Positions 10,718 to 18,553 of a stretch of 64,000 nucleotides of DNA are shown one piece after another; position 1 is the stretch's first letter; every line of letters starts with the position of its first letter. The notes under the pieces are model-generated. The model searched no databases. It saw nothing but the letters and a program-made list of their open reading frames with translations, and was not told the DNA's origin. The DNA lies in assembly GCF_015354405.1 (NCBI RefSeq), contig NZ_JADKYP010000030.1, forward strand, positions 1 to 64,000, read 5' to 3'. The translations under genes and the position numbers were made by a program. Source of the DNA: Nocardia sp. BSTN01 (GTDB lineage: Bacteria; Actinomycetota; Actinomycetes; Mycobacteriales; Mycobacteriaceae).

Positions 10718-11731
10718 CTATCGGCTCGGTAGCGTGCGCGGCAGTCCGAACCACGGCAGCACTGTGCTCTCGAATCGGGTCAGAGCACCGATGCGCCCGC
10801 CGGTGAGTGACAGGACGTACAGGCCGGTGCCGTGACTGCTGCCGTCCGGGCCGCGCAGATAGGCGCCGAACGCCGGTTGGCCGTTGGCGCGCGTCGGAAC
10901 CAGATCGAAACGCCGCCCGGCAGCGAAGATTCCGGCGCAGAAGCGGGCGGCGACCTCGCGGCCCACGTATTCGAACGGAATCGGCGGCATCGAGATGAAG
11001 ACGTCGTCGGTCAGCAGTCGCACGAGCGCGTCCACATCGGCCGATTCCCACGCGTGCGCGAATCTCGCCACGATCGCGGCCTCGTCGGCCGACCCCGGTG
11101 CCGGTGATCGGCCGATCGGGCGGCGCCGCTCGAGTGCCGCGCGGGCCCGGGCGAGGGCACTGTTGACCGAGTCGACGGTGGTGTCGAGCATCCGGGCGGT
11201 CTCGGTCGCGCGGAAACCGAGGACATCGCGCAGGACGAGGACGGCGACCTGGCGCGGCGGCAGCAGTTGTAGTGCGGTCACGAAGGCCAGCGAGACGGAC
11301 TCGCTCAGCTCGTAGCGGGCCTCCGGGCCGGGCGGCGCCTGCTCGAGCAGCGCGTCGGGACAGGGCTGCAACCACACGACCTCGCCCAGCCTCGAGGGCT
11401 CCGGCGGTTCCACGTTCGGCACGTCCCACTCCTTCGCCCGGCGCCGGCCCGTGGCCCGGCGCGCGTTGAGGCACCGGTTGGTGGCGATCCGGTACAGCCA
11501 GGTGCGCAGCGAGGAGCGTTCCTGAAATGCGCCGATGCCCTGCCACGCGGCCAGCATCGTGTCCTGCAGGACGTCCTCGGCATCCTGGAGCGAGCCCAGC
11601 ATCCGGTAGCAGTGCAGCTGTAACTCCGCGCGGTACGGCGCGGTCAATGCCCGAAAGGCCGCACTGTCGCCTGCCCGCGCCCGGGCCATCAGATCGCCGA
11701 TCGCCACCGCGTCGTCATCTCCGTCCGTCAT
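10718..11731 (-). CDS. ECF sigma factor with C-terminal NTF2/SnoaL-like domain (SigG/SigX5-like)
   Basis: About 337 residues. Region 2 is around residues 20-90 (LHCYRMLGSLQDAEDVLQD, then SSLRTWLYRIATNRCLNARR), and region 4 is around 140-200 (LPPRQVAVLVLRDVLGF, then VDSVNSALARARAALERR). After region 4 comes a 130-residue NTF2-like domain (FAHAWESADVDALVRLLTDDVFISMPP), which in such sigma factors takes the place of a separate anti-sigma protein. ATG 11731 is chosen for the GGAGG seven bases before it. It is divergent from a RibD-type reductase gene, a common arrangement for this group. No anti-sigma gene is adjacent. Confidence 0.9.
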   Translation of the reverse strand: MTDGDDDAVAIGDLMARARAGDSAAFRALTAPYRAELQLHCYRMLGSLQDAEDVLQDTMLAAWQGIGAFQERSSLRTWLYRIATNRCLNARRATGRRRAKEWDVPNVEPPEPSRLGEVVWLQPCPDALLEQAPPGPEARYELSESVSLAFVTALQLLPPRQVAVLVLRDVLGFRATETARMLDTTVDSVNSALARARAALERRRPIGRSPAPGSADEAAIVARFAHAWESADVDALVRLLTDDVFISMPPIPFEYVGREVAARFCAGIFAAGRRFDLVPTRANGQPAFGAYLRGPDGSSHGTGLYVLSLTGGRIGALTRFESTVLPWFGLPRTLPSR

Positions 11732-11856
11732 GTCATACCTCCACGAATATGGACACCGCGGCGACAGTGAATGTGTCGGTCCGGACGCGACCATTTCGGC
11801 CGATGCTGCGGTGTCTGTCTCTGTAGAAGTCCCGCCACCCACAGAGGAGTACCGCC

Positions 11857-12459
11857 ATGGGAAAGATCGTCGTCTTCGAAAACGTATCGCTCGACGGAGT
11901 GACCCAGGATCCGACCGGTGAGGAGGGTTTCAGCGGTGCGGATTGGCGTGCGGCGCTGTCACCGGAGGACCGCGCGGAATGGGCCCGGCTGATTCACGAC
12001 GATGTGCTGGACGCCCAGGCACTGCTGCTGGGCAGGCGCAGTTACGAATACTTCGCTGCCCGGTATCCGCGGCGCACCGGCGCGACCGCGGACCGCATGA
12101 ACGGTCTGCCGAAATACGTTGTGTCCGCGACGCTGCCGGATCCCGAGTGGAACAACACGACCGTGCTGCGGGGCGATCTCGCCGAGCAGGTGTCGAGAGT
12201 GCGACACCTCGTCGACGGCGAGATCCGGGTCTACGCGAGTACCGAATTGGTCCACGCGCTGACCGGCCACGGCCTGGTCGACGAGGTGCGACTGGCGGTA
12301 TTTCCGGTGGTGATGGGTGCGGGGAGCCGGCTCTTCGCGCACACCGGCGGCTCGGCACCGGTATCGCCGCGCCACGTGCGGCTCACCGGCGTTCGCACGG
12401 TCGGCACGAGCCTCGCCCATCTGACCTACGAACGCCTGCCGGACGCGTCCGCCGGATAG
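11857..12459 (+). CDS. Dihydrofolate reductase / RibD C-terminal family protein
   Basis: 200 residues. The N-terminus VVFENVSLDGVTQDP and the core ALLLGRRSYEYFAARYP, KYVVSATL and VYASTELVHAL are those of the RibD_C/DHFR-like oxidoreductases that bind NADPH. The family includes riboflavin reductases and many uncharacterised proteins, and substrate cannot be assigned. GAGGAG precedes the ATG at good distance. It is divergent from the ECF sigma gene with 125 bases between, so it is a likely target of that sigma factor. Confidence 0.8.
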   Translation: MGKIVVFENVSLDGVTQDPTGEEGFSGADWRAALSPEDRAEWARLIHDDVLDAQALLLGRRSYEYFAARYPRRTGATADRMNGLPKYVVSATLPDPEWNNTTVLRGDLAEQVSRVRHLVDGEIRVYASTELVHALTGHGLVDEVRLAVFPVVMGAGSRLFAHTGGSAPVSPRHVRLTGVRTVGTSLAHLTYERLPDASAG

Positions 12460-12519
12460 CCCGATCCTCCGGCCGCGGAACCGGCGTTCCTGTCGGTGGC
12501 GCCGGGTAGCCTTCCGCTC

Positions 12520-13059
12520 ATGAACCGGTATGCGGCCTGGTTGCGGGGGATCATGCCCAGCAATCCGAATATGCGCAACGAGAAGGTGCGGGCGGTCTTC
12601 GAGGGACTCGGCTACGAGGGCGTCGGGTCGGTGCTGGCGAGCGGGAACATCGTCTTCGGCAGCACCGAAACCGATATCGCCGCAATGGAATCGCGTATTC
12701 AGGCGGCGTTGCAGGCGGAGCTGGGCATCGCCGGCGGCACCATCATCCGCAGCCGCGACGAAGTGCAGAAACTGGTCGATTCGGATCCCTTTCCCGGCCT
12801 CACGCACTGCCGCGGCACCTACCTCACCGCGACGTTCGTGAAGGATCGCGCGGGCGCCGCACCGCCCGAACTACCCCGCGACCTGGAGTCGGCCGTGCGG
12901 ATCGTGCGCTTCGACGAACCGGCGCGAGCTCTGCTGGCGGTCCTCGACAACTCCGTCGCGGGGACTCCCAATCACATGGCGTGGCTCGAGACCGTCTACG
13001 GCAAGGACATCACCACCCGCACCTGGCTCACCGTCCAAAAAGTGCTCGCCAAGCTGTAG
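12520..13059 (+). CDS. DUF1697 family protein
   Basis: About 179 residues. It matches DUF1697: AWLRGIMPSNPNMRNEKVR, then LGYEGVGSVLASGNIVF and the TPNHMAWLETVYGKDITTRTW ending are characteristic. The function of the family is unknown; these are small cytoplasmic alpha/beta proteins often called by the conserved N-terminal LLRG(I)N motif. ATG 12520 gives the normal family start; an upstream in-frame start would add eight unconserved residues. It stands alone, 60 bases after the reductase. Confidence 0.8.
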   Translation: MNRYAAWLRGIMPSNPNMRNEKVRAVFEGLGYEGVGSVLASGNIVFGSTETDIAAMESRIQAALQAELGIAGGTIIRSRDEVQKLVDSDPFPGLTHCRGTYLTATFVKDRAGAAPPELPRDLESAVRIVRFDEPARALLAVLDNSVAGTPNHMAWLETVYGKDITTRTWLTVQKVLAKL

Positions 13060-13107
13060 TTTTTCCTTCTCGAGGTCTTGACTGGAGAAAAATCAGGAGG
13101 AAACTAG

Positions 13108-13383
13108 GTGATACACCGGAACACCGGAAATCATCACGTAGTCGGACGAGACGTCGAACGACCGGCGAGGTGGTTTCCAGGATCTGGCCAGGCCCCCGGC
13201 AAGCCAGTCGAATATCCCGAACGATCAGCGACGACTGACGTTCAGGTATCGATGGAGACTACCGGGGACTGCTGTGTCCGGGGGTCTTCAGCCGAGAGTT
13301 CTTCAGCCGAGAGTCATTGCCGCGCGGACCTGTTCGGGGTCGAGCGCGCTGCCCGGCAGGGGGTGGGCGGCCTCGGCGCGTAA
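13108..13383 (+). other. Orphan reading frame with strong ribosome-binding site, doubtful gene
   Basis: A 91-codon frame opens with GTG seven bases after AGGAGG, an unusually good ribosome-binding site. Against it, third positions are much less G/C-biased than in neighbours, the product is Ser/Arg-rich with no recognisable fold, and its 3' end runs antisense into the TetR gene for 81 bases. The 13060-13107 stretch is AT-rich for this genome, with TTTTTC and GAAAAA facing each other, which may be a weak terminator for the DUF1697 gene. I regard the frame as unproven. Confidence 0.15.
13285..13314. repeat. Perfect 15-bp tandem duplication over the tetR stop codon
   Basis: The 15-mer TCTTCAGCCGAGAGT occurs twice with no spacer (13285-13299 and 13300-13314). 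Read on the minus strand it contains the stop codon of the tetR gene, so a second copy of the last codons and stop follows directly. It looks like a replication-slippage duplication. Confidence 0.9.
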
Positions 13384-13968
13384 GCCGTCGAGCAGGACCG
13401 TCAGATGCCGGCGCCACGCCTCGGGTGCGACGTCGCGTACGCCATCGGTCGCGCGCACCACCGACCACAGCAGCAGACCGAGATCGGTTTCGGTGACGTC
13501 GCTACGCAGCTGCCCGGCCTCCTGCGCCCGGGCCACCAGTTGCCGGAACAGAATGTGGCCCTGATGTTTCGCCACTTCGATCGGACTGTCGGCGGGCAGC
13601 GAGTACACGCAGATATCGGTGAAGCCGCGGTCGTTCGCCTGCCACTGCGCCAGCTTCGTGAGATGGTCGACCAGGCCGATCCAGGGGTCCTCCGCCCGCA
13701 ATGCCTCCTCCGCGCTGCGGCCCGACGCCACGACCAGGTCCAGGAGCGCATCGTCGATCAGCGCTTCGCGGGTGGGGAAGTGGTTGTAGAGCGTGCCGAT
13801 GCTGACTCCGGCGTCGCGTGCGATCTGATTCAGCGAGGCGTCGAGGCCCTCGGCCGTGAACCGCCGCCGGGCCGCCGCGGCGATCTTGTCCCGGTTGTCC
13901 CGGGCATCACGACGCCGCGGACGCGCGCCGACGATCGTATCCCCGGTACTCGCCACCTGCTCGGCCAT
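13303..13968 (-). CDS. TetR family transcriptional regulator
   Basis: 221 residues. The helix-turn-helix domain occupies roughly residues 25-75: IAAAARRRFTAEGLDASLNQIARDAGVS followed by IGTLYNHFPTREALI, a standard TetR recognition helix. The ligand-binding part is unassigned. It is divergent from an SDR-family gene, with inverted repeats in the shared promoter, so it probably represses both itself and that gene. Confidence 0.9.
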   Translation of the reverse strand: MAEQVASTGDTIVGARPRRRDARDNRDKIAAAARRRFTAEGLDASLNQIARDAGVSIGTLYNHFPTREALIDDALLDLVVASGRSAEEALRAEDPWIGLVDHLTKLAQWQANDRGFTDICVYSLPADSPIEVAKHQGHILFRQLVARAQEAGQLRSDVTETDLGLLLWSVVRATDGVRDVAPEAWRRHLTVLLDGLRAEAAHPLPGSALDPEQVRAAMTLG

Positions 13969-13982
13969 GACCTCACACTAAC

Positions 13983-14035
13983 AACTTGAAAACCCACTCG
14001 ACTTGGCCTTAACTTGAGGGGGTGCTCAATTTGAG
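13983..14035. promoter_or_regulatory. Candidate TetR operator region
   Basis: Between tetR and the SDR gene lie a palindrome CTCAATTTGAG (14025-14035), an overlapping inverted pair TTGAG (14014-14018) and CTCAA (14025-14029), and two direct copies of AACTTGA (13983-13989, 14011-14017). The stretch is AT-rich relative to its surroundings. Assignment to the adjacent TetR protein is inference. Confidence 0.5.
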
Positions 14036-14063
14036 TGCCATCTCGAGTTATGGAGGTTCGGCC

Positions 14064-14768
14064 ATGCCACATCTGGCAGTGTTCGGTGCGGGTCCCGCGC
14101 TCGGATTGTCGGCGGCGCTGCGTTTCGGCCGTGCGGGCTATTCGGTGACATTGATCGCGCGCAACCCCGAGACGCTCGAACGGTTGCGGGCCCGGCTCGC
14201 GGCCGAGGAGATCGAGGTGGATGTGCTGCTCGCCGATCTCACCGACGACGCTCGGATCGACCACGTACTCGCCGAATTGCGGGCGGGGCACGGGCTTGCG
14301 GACGTTGTGATCTACAGCCCGGGTGATGTGAGCCGGCTCCCGGTGGACGCGTTGTCGCTGGACGCGGACACCTTGCGCAGCTGGCTGCCGATCAACCTGA
14401 CCACGCCGGTGCGCATCATGCACGCGCTGCTGCCCGCGATGTCGGCCCGCGGCTCCGGCGCCGTCCTCATCGCTCAGGGGGGATCGGTGCGCGAACCACA
14501 AGCGGCGCTGGCCAGTTCGAGCGTGCCGCAGTCGGCCTTGCTCAACTATCTGCACTCGATCGATCAGCAGGTCCGCCCGAGCGGAGTGCGGGTGGGCGCT
14601 CTGCTCATCACCCGCCTCATCGAAAACAGTGCGGCGCAACAGCTGTTCGATTCCGGCCGCTTCGCCACGGTGGAACCCGACGACATTCGGCGCGTACATC
14701 CCGATGTCCTCGCCGAGGATCTGTTCGCCATGGCCACCACCGACGCGGAAGTCGAGCGAGCGGCGTGA
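14064..14768 (+). CDS. SDR-fold protein lacking the catalytic Tyr-Lys pair
   Basis: About 234 residues. The N-terminus FGAGPALGLSAALRFGRAGY is a nucleotide-binding Rossmann motif of the SDR type, and DVVIYSPGDV stands at the NNAG position. Where SDR enzymes carry YxxxK there is SSVPQSALLNY, with Ser in place of both Tyr and Lys by my alignment. It may therefore be a non-catalytic sensor or an enzyme with altered chemistry. ATG 14064 is chosen for the GGAGG seven bases upstream; an earlier GTG at 14022 lies inside the operator palindrome. It is divergent from the TetR gene, which probably controls it. Confidence 0.8.
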   Translation: MPHLAVFGAGPALGLSAALRFGRAGYSVTLIARNPETLERLRARLAAEEIEVDVLLADLTDDARIDHVLAELRAGHGLADVVIYSPGDVSRLPVDALSLDADTLRSWLPINLTTPVRIMHALLPAMSARGSGAVLIAQGGSVREPQAALASSSVPQSALLNYLHSIDQQVRPSGVRVGALLITRLIENSAAQQLFDSGRFATVEPDDIRRVHPDVLAEDLFAMATTDAEVERAA

Positions 14769-14785
14769 GACTCCGAGGCCGCGCG

Positions 14786-14816
14786 TTCCGGCCCGCATCG
14801 TCGGCGCGGGCCGGAA
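14786..14816. terminator. Bidirectional hairpin between convergent genes
   Basis: A perfect 11-bp stem (14786-14796 with 14806-14816) with a 9-base loop lies between the convergent SDR and NADH dehydrogenase genes and can serve both. Confidence 0.65.
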
Positions 14817-14840
14817 GGTGGAACGTCGGTGGGAGTGACG

Positions 14841-16133
14841 CTAAGCCGCTTGCCGGTTCTCGGGAACCGTCGTCGCCCGCGGCTTGTCGCTCTCGTCGAA
14901 GCCCGGGCGGCCCGTGCCGATGAACGCCACCAGCCAGGACAGGACCGCGACGAAGCGGTTGCGGAAGCCGACCAGATAGACCAGGTGGACGGCGAGCCAG
15001 GTGGCCCAGGCGACGGTGCCGGTGAACTTGATGCGGTCGTTGAGCTTGGTGACCGCGCTGAACCGGCTGATCACGGCCATCGAGCCCTTGTCCCAGTACA
15101 CGAACGGGGTGCCGGGCTGCTTCTTGCGGCGGATGATGTCAGCGACGTGGCGGCCCTCCTGCATGGCCGTCGGCGACTGGCCCGGATAGCCGTTCAGCGA
15201 CGTCATATCGCCGATGGCGTAGATATCGGCGTGCCCGCCCACCGTGCAGTCCGGGTTGATCAGAAGCCGTCCGGCGCGGTCGGTGTCGCAGCCGGTGGCC
15301 TCGGCCAGCAGCGTGGCGAATCCGCCGGCCGCCACACCCGCCGACCACACCACGGTCTCGGCGCCGATACCGCGCTCGACACCGTCCTTGGTCTTCACCG
15401 TCACCTTGCCGGCCTCGATATCGGTGACGAAGGTGTCCAGCAGGACCTCGACGCCGTTGCGGCTCAACGATTCGCGCGCATACTCCGACAGGCTGCCGCC
15501 GAACGGCGGCAACACCGCGCCGGCACCCTCGACCAGGGTTACCGAGATCTCCTGGTGATAGTGGCGTTTCGCGAGCTCCTTGAGCTGGCCGGCGACCTCG
15601 ACGCCGGTCGGGCCCGCCCCGACGACCACGAAGCTCAGCAGCCGTTCACGGGTTTCCGGATCGGCCTTCGCCGCCTCGGCGAACACGCGCTCGATCTGCG
15701 CGCGCAGCAGTTTGGCATCGTCGATGGTCTTGAGCGAGAACGTCTTCTCCGCGAAATCGTCGCGGCCGAAATACGATTGGGTGGCCCCGGTGGCCGCGAT
15801 CAGCGAGCCGTAGCGAATCTTGCGCGGGCCCTGCTCGGTGTCGTAGGTGAGTACGGCGGCATCGGCGTCGATATCGACGACCTTGCCCAGCCGTACATCC
15901 GAGCCCTTGTGCCGGCGCAGGATCTGCGCGATCGGCGGGGCGATATCGGTGGACGGGAGCACACCCGTCGCTACCTGATAGAGCAGCGGCTGGAACAGAT
16001 GTTCCGGCGTCGCCGAGATGAGCACGTAATTGATTCCCGATTTGCTGAGCTGCTTCGCGGCGGCGAGCCCGCCGAACCCCGAACCCACGATGACCACATC
16101 GGTGGTTTCGATTCCCGCATCCACGTCTTGCAT
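14841..16133 (-). CDS. ndh: Type II NADH dehydrogenase (NDH-2)
   Basis: 430 residues. Non-proton-pumping NADH:quinone oxidoreductase on the inner face of the membrane. The FAD-binding motif VVIVGSGFGGLAAAKQL is at about residues 13-29, and the NADH-binding motif FVVVGAGPTGVEVAGQL is near 170. The FAD-contact motif DIYAIGDM and the quinone-side QSPTAMQEGRHVA are in place. The C-terminal 70 residues (WATWLAVHLVYLVGF, VLSWLVAFIGTG) are the membrane-anchoring part. It is divergent from a LysR regulator, an arrangement that suggests redox control of this dehydrogenase. Length and motifs fit mycobacterial Ndh. Confidence 0.9.
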   Translation of the reverse strand: MQDVDAGIETTDVVIVGSGFGGLAAAKQLSKSGINYVLISATPEHLFQPLLYQVATGVLPSTDIAPPIAQILRRHKGSDVRLGKVVDIDADAAVLTYDTEQGPRKIRYGSLIAATGATQSYFGRDDFAEKTFSLKTIDDAKLLRAQIERVFAEAAKADPETRERLLSFVVVGAGPTGVEVAGQLKELAKRHYHQEISVTLVEGAGAVLPPFGGSLSEYARESLSRNGVEVLLDTFVTDIEAGKVTVKTKDGVERGIGAETVVWSAGVAAGGFATLLAEATGCDTDRAGRLLINPDCTVGGHADIYAIGDMTSLNGYPGQSPTAMQEGRHVADIIRRKKQPGTPFVYWDKGSMAVISRFSAVTKLNDRIKFTGTVAWATWLAVHLVYLVGFRNRFVAVLSWLVAFIGTGRPGFDESDKPRATTVPENRQAA

Positions 16134-16215
16134 GACAGCCTCCTTCTGTCATGAGTAAACGCGATTCATAGGTTGGATGTTTCGGGGGTCAGGGCGCATA
16201 ATATTGATGACTCTT

Positions 16216-16234
16216 ATCTAGATCATTCATGAAT
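16216..16234. promoter_or_regulatory. Two adjacent palindromes in the ndh/lysR divergent promoter
   Basis: ATCTAGAT (16216-16223) and ATTCATGAAT (16225-16234) are perfect palindromes one base apart, in an AT-rich gap directly upstream of the lysR start. They are good candidates for binding of the LysR protein, though the classical T-N11-A form is not clearly present. Confidence 0.4.
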
Positions 16235-16244
16235 GGAGATCTTG

Positions 16245-17102
16245 ATGGAACTGCGTCAGCTCACCTACTTCGTCGCGGTGTGCGAGGAGTTGAGCTTCAG
16301 TCGCGCCGCTGTGCGCTGCTTCATATCGCAATCGGCTATCAGTCATCAAATCGCGCGGCTCGAACATGATCTTGGTGTTCAGCTCTTCGAACGCTCCACG
16401 CGCTCGGTTGTGCCGACTGAGGCAACTATTCGGCTACTTCCCCTTGCGAAACAAATGCTGAGCCTCGAATCCGCTATTCGCGCAGCTGTACGCGACTCGG
16501 GGCCGCGCATTCGCCTGGCGGCGAACATGTCTTTCGCAACAAGATCGCTATCGGCGATAGCCGGAGCACGCGAAGCGCATCCGGGTGCCGAAATCGAGTT
16601 CGTGATCAAGCCTTTCCGGCAGCGCATCGCCGCGGTCGCAGACGGTGACTGTGATCTCGCTCTCATCAGGGGCAGTGTCGAACAGCCCGGTCTCACGGTC
16701 GAACAGCTGTGGGTGGAGGACCTCGTCATCGCCGCCTCCACCGCCCACCCGTTGGCCGGCCGCGGTGATGTGACATTGGCCGAGTTGGGGAAATATCCGC
16801 TCCTGCTGCCGCCGGAGGCGGAACAGGTGCTTCTGCACAACGTCGTCCGGCACGCGTTCGCCGAACTGCCGACCCGGCCCAGCTACGGTCCGCCGATCCC
16901 CCCGGACCACACCGCGACAATGGAATTGATCAACCGGCCGGACGCCTGGACCATCCTGTACGCCGACAGTGCCACCGAAGGTATCGCCACCCTGAAACTC
17001 GCGGGGCGGCCGCTGCGCGTTCCGGTATCGGCCGTGCTCCGCAGCGATGTCCGGCGCTCACCGATCCTGGTCACCCTGCTGGCCGCCCTGCACAGCTCCT
17101 GA
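16245..17102 (+). CDS. LysR family transcriptional regulator
   Basis: About 285 residues. The N-terminal winged helix is textbook: MELRQLTYFVAVCEELSFSRAA, then SQSAISHQIARLEHDLGVQLFERS. The rest is the periplasmic-binding-like effector domain. ATG 16245 is preferred because GGAG lies six bases upstream; ATG 16233 is four codons earlier. The 5' third has noticeably more A/T at third positions than its neighbours, which hints at transfer or weaker selection. It is divergent from ndh and is its most likely regulator. Confidence 0.9.
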   Translation: MELRQLTYFVAVCEELSFSRAAVRCFISQSAISHQIARLEHDLGVQLFERSTRSVVPTEATIRLLPLAKQMLSLESAIRAAVRDSGPRIRLAANMSFATRSLSAIAGAREAHPGAEIEFVIKPFRQRIAAVADGDCDLALIRGSVEQPGLTVEQLWVEDLVIAASTAHPLAGRGDVTLAELGKYPLLLPPEAEQVLLHNVVRHAFAELPTRPSYGPPIPPDHTATMELINRPDAWTILYADSATEGIATLKLAGRPLRVPVSAVLRSDVRRSPILVTLLAALHSS

Positions 17103-17108
17103 TATGAA

Positions 17109-17139
17109 CAACGCCGCACCGGAGGCCGGTGCGGCGTTG
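17109..17139. terminator. Strong bidirectional hairpin between lysR and cvnD
   Basis: A perfect 14-bp stem (17109-17122 with 17126-17139) with a 3-base loop, placed between two convergent genes. Confidence 0.8.
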
Positions 17140-17155
17140 CTCGGGTCGGAAACGT

Positions 17156-17803
17156 TCAGGACCGCGGTTCGAGCCGGTGGAACAGGAATTCCACCAGCGT
17201 GATCAGCGAGCGCAGGCAGGTGCCGCGGTCACGCGCGTCCAGCGCGGTGAGCGGGGTACCCGGTTCCAGATCGAGCGCATCGCGGATCTCGCTGAGCGGG
17301 AAGCGATGCGCACCGTCGAACTCGTTGATGGCCACGGAATACGGCACGCCGCGTTCCTCGAGGATGGACAGCACCTCGTCGGCCTTGTCGATGCGGCGGG
17401 TGTCGACCAGCACCAGCGCACCGAGTGCGCCGTTGGCGAGCTCCTCCCACAACGGCAGGAATCGGCGCTGCCCCGGCGTACCGAACAGGTACAGCGCCAG
17501 TTGCGGATTGAGCGTGATGCGCCCGAAATCCATGGCCACCGTGGTGGTCTGCTTGCCCGGGAGTCCGGCCATGTCGTCGATACCGACGCTGGCCTCGGTA
17601 ATGGTCTCTTCCGTGCGCAGCGGACGGATCTCCGAGACGCTGCTGACGAACGTGGTCTTACCGACGCCGAAATTGCCTGCAACCAATAGCTTCACCGACC
17701 GCGTGACCGTTTCCGGTACATAGTCGACCGTACGGTCGGTCACAGCGGCGGGTCGTTCGGACAGGGCAGTCGGGCGCTCAGACGGCGAGAGCGCGGAGCC
17801 CAT
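17156..17803 (-). CDS. cvnD: Conservon GTPase-like protein CvnD
   Basis: 215 residues. Small G-protein-like ATP/GTP-binding protein, last gene of a four-gene conservon. P-loop AGNFGVGKTTF at about residues 42-52, a G3-like LFGTPGQRRF and a G4-like INEFDG are all visible. In Streptomyces the Cvn proteins form a membrane-associated complex likened to eukaryotic G-protein signalling. Its start lies 26 bases inside cvnC, so translation is probably coupled. Effectors are often cytochrome P450s; none is adjacent here, although P450s occur later in the window. Confidence 0.9.
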   Translation of the reverse strand: MGSALSPSERPTALSERPAAVTDRTVDYVPETVTRSVKLLVAGNFGVGKTTFVSSVSEIRPLRTEETITEASVGIDDMAGLPGKQTTTVAMDFGRITLNPQLALYLFGTPGQRRFLPLWEELANGALGALVLVDTRRIDKADEVLSILEERGVPYSVAINEFDGAHRFPLSEIRDALDLEPGTPLTALDARDRGTCLRSLITLVEFLFHRLEPRS

Positions 17804-18128
17804 TCAGTACCTCCTCGAGCAGGGCGACCTCCGGCACATAATCCGCCGGGGTCGGGTTGACCAGATGGCCGCTGTCGAGCAGGTCCGATACCACGATCTT
17901 CACTACCGAGGGCGGCAGGTCGAGATATGCGGCCACCTCGGCGAGCGACAGTGCAGCGTGCCGACTACAGACGTTCAAAACCCGGCGCGCGTCCGGACTG
18001 GCACCGGGCGTCGGATCCTGTGCTGCCACAACAAGTGTCACCAGGTCGACCGAACGACTCGCACGGGTACGTCCGCCCGTGCGTACGTAGGCACGGACCA
18101 GGTCGGGATCGCGCCGGTGCTTGCTCAT
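17778..18128 (-). CDS. cvnC: DUF742 protein CvnC
   Basis: 116 residues. DUF742 family, third gene of the conservon. It begins with a basic, Arg-rich segment and continues with a winged-helix-like region (HAALSLAEVAAYLDLPPSVVKIVVSDLLDSGHL). Its start overlaps the cvnB stop as ATGA. The DNA-binding look suggests a regulatory role, but this has not been proved for the family. Confidence 0.9.
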   Translation of the reverse strand: MSKHRRDPDLVRAYVRTGGRTRASRSVDLVTLVVAAQDPTPGASPDARRVLNVCSRHAALSLAEVAAYLDLPPSVVKIVVSDLLDSGHLVNPTPADYVPEVALLEEVLNGLRALAV

Positions 18129-18553
18129 GCCCGATCGCTACCGGGCCTGTGGCGGGGCAGGCTGCCGAGTTCGCGGCCGACTCTGACGGCGAGTTCGTTC
18201 ATCCGGTGCGCGACCATGCTGACGTCGACGTCGGGCATGGTCGAGACGCCGATCAGGGCGCCCTCACCGGCCGCGGTGATGAAGATCATGCCCTCGTCGT
18301 ACTCGGTCATGTTCTGCCGCACCGAATTCGCGGGGCCACAGAATTCGCTGAGGGCCTTGCCCAGGGATCTGAGGCCCGACGCCGCCGCGGCGAAGCGCTC
18401 GGCGTCGTCGAGGGAGATGGCGCCGACGTGTGCGATGCGCAGGCCGTCTTCGGACAGTAGTACGGCGAATCGGACGCCGGGAACGGTCAGATCCTCGAGC
18501 ATCCACGACAGCTTGTTGTCGCCGTCGGTCACAGTGGTGCCGGGTGTGGCCAT
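18125..18553 (-). CDS. cvnB: Roadblock/LC7 domain protein CvnB
   Basis: 142 residues with a single Roadblock/LC7 fold: LSWMLEDLTVPGVRFAVLLSEDGL at the start and GALIGVSTMPDVDVSMVAHRMNELAVRVG at the end. Such proteins regulate small GTPases, here presumably CvnD. It shares one base with cvnA (TGATG) and four with cvnC (ATGA), confirming a tight operon. Confidence 0.92.
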   Translation of the reverse strand: MATPGTTVTDGDNKLSWMLEDLTVPGVRFAVLLSEDGLRIAHVGAISLDDAERFAAAASGLRSLGKALSEFCGPANSVRQNMTEYDEGMIFITAAGEGALIGVSTMPDVDVSMVAHRMNELAVRVGRELGSLPRHRPGSDRA

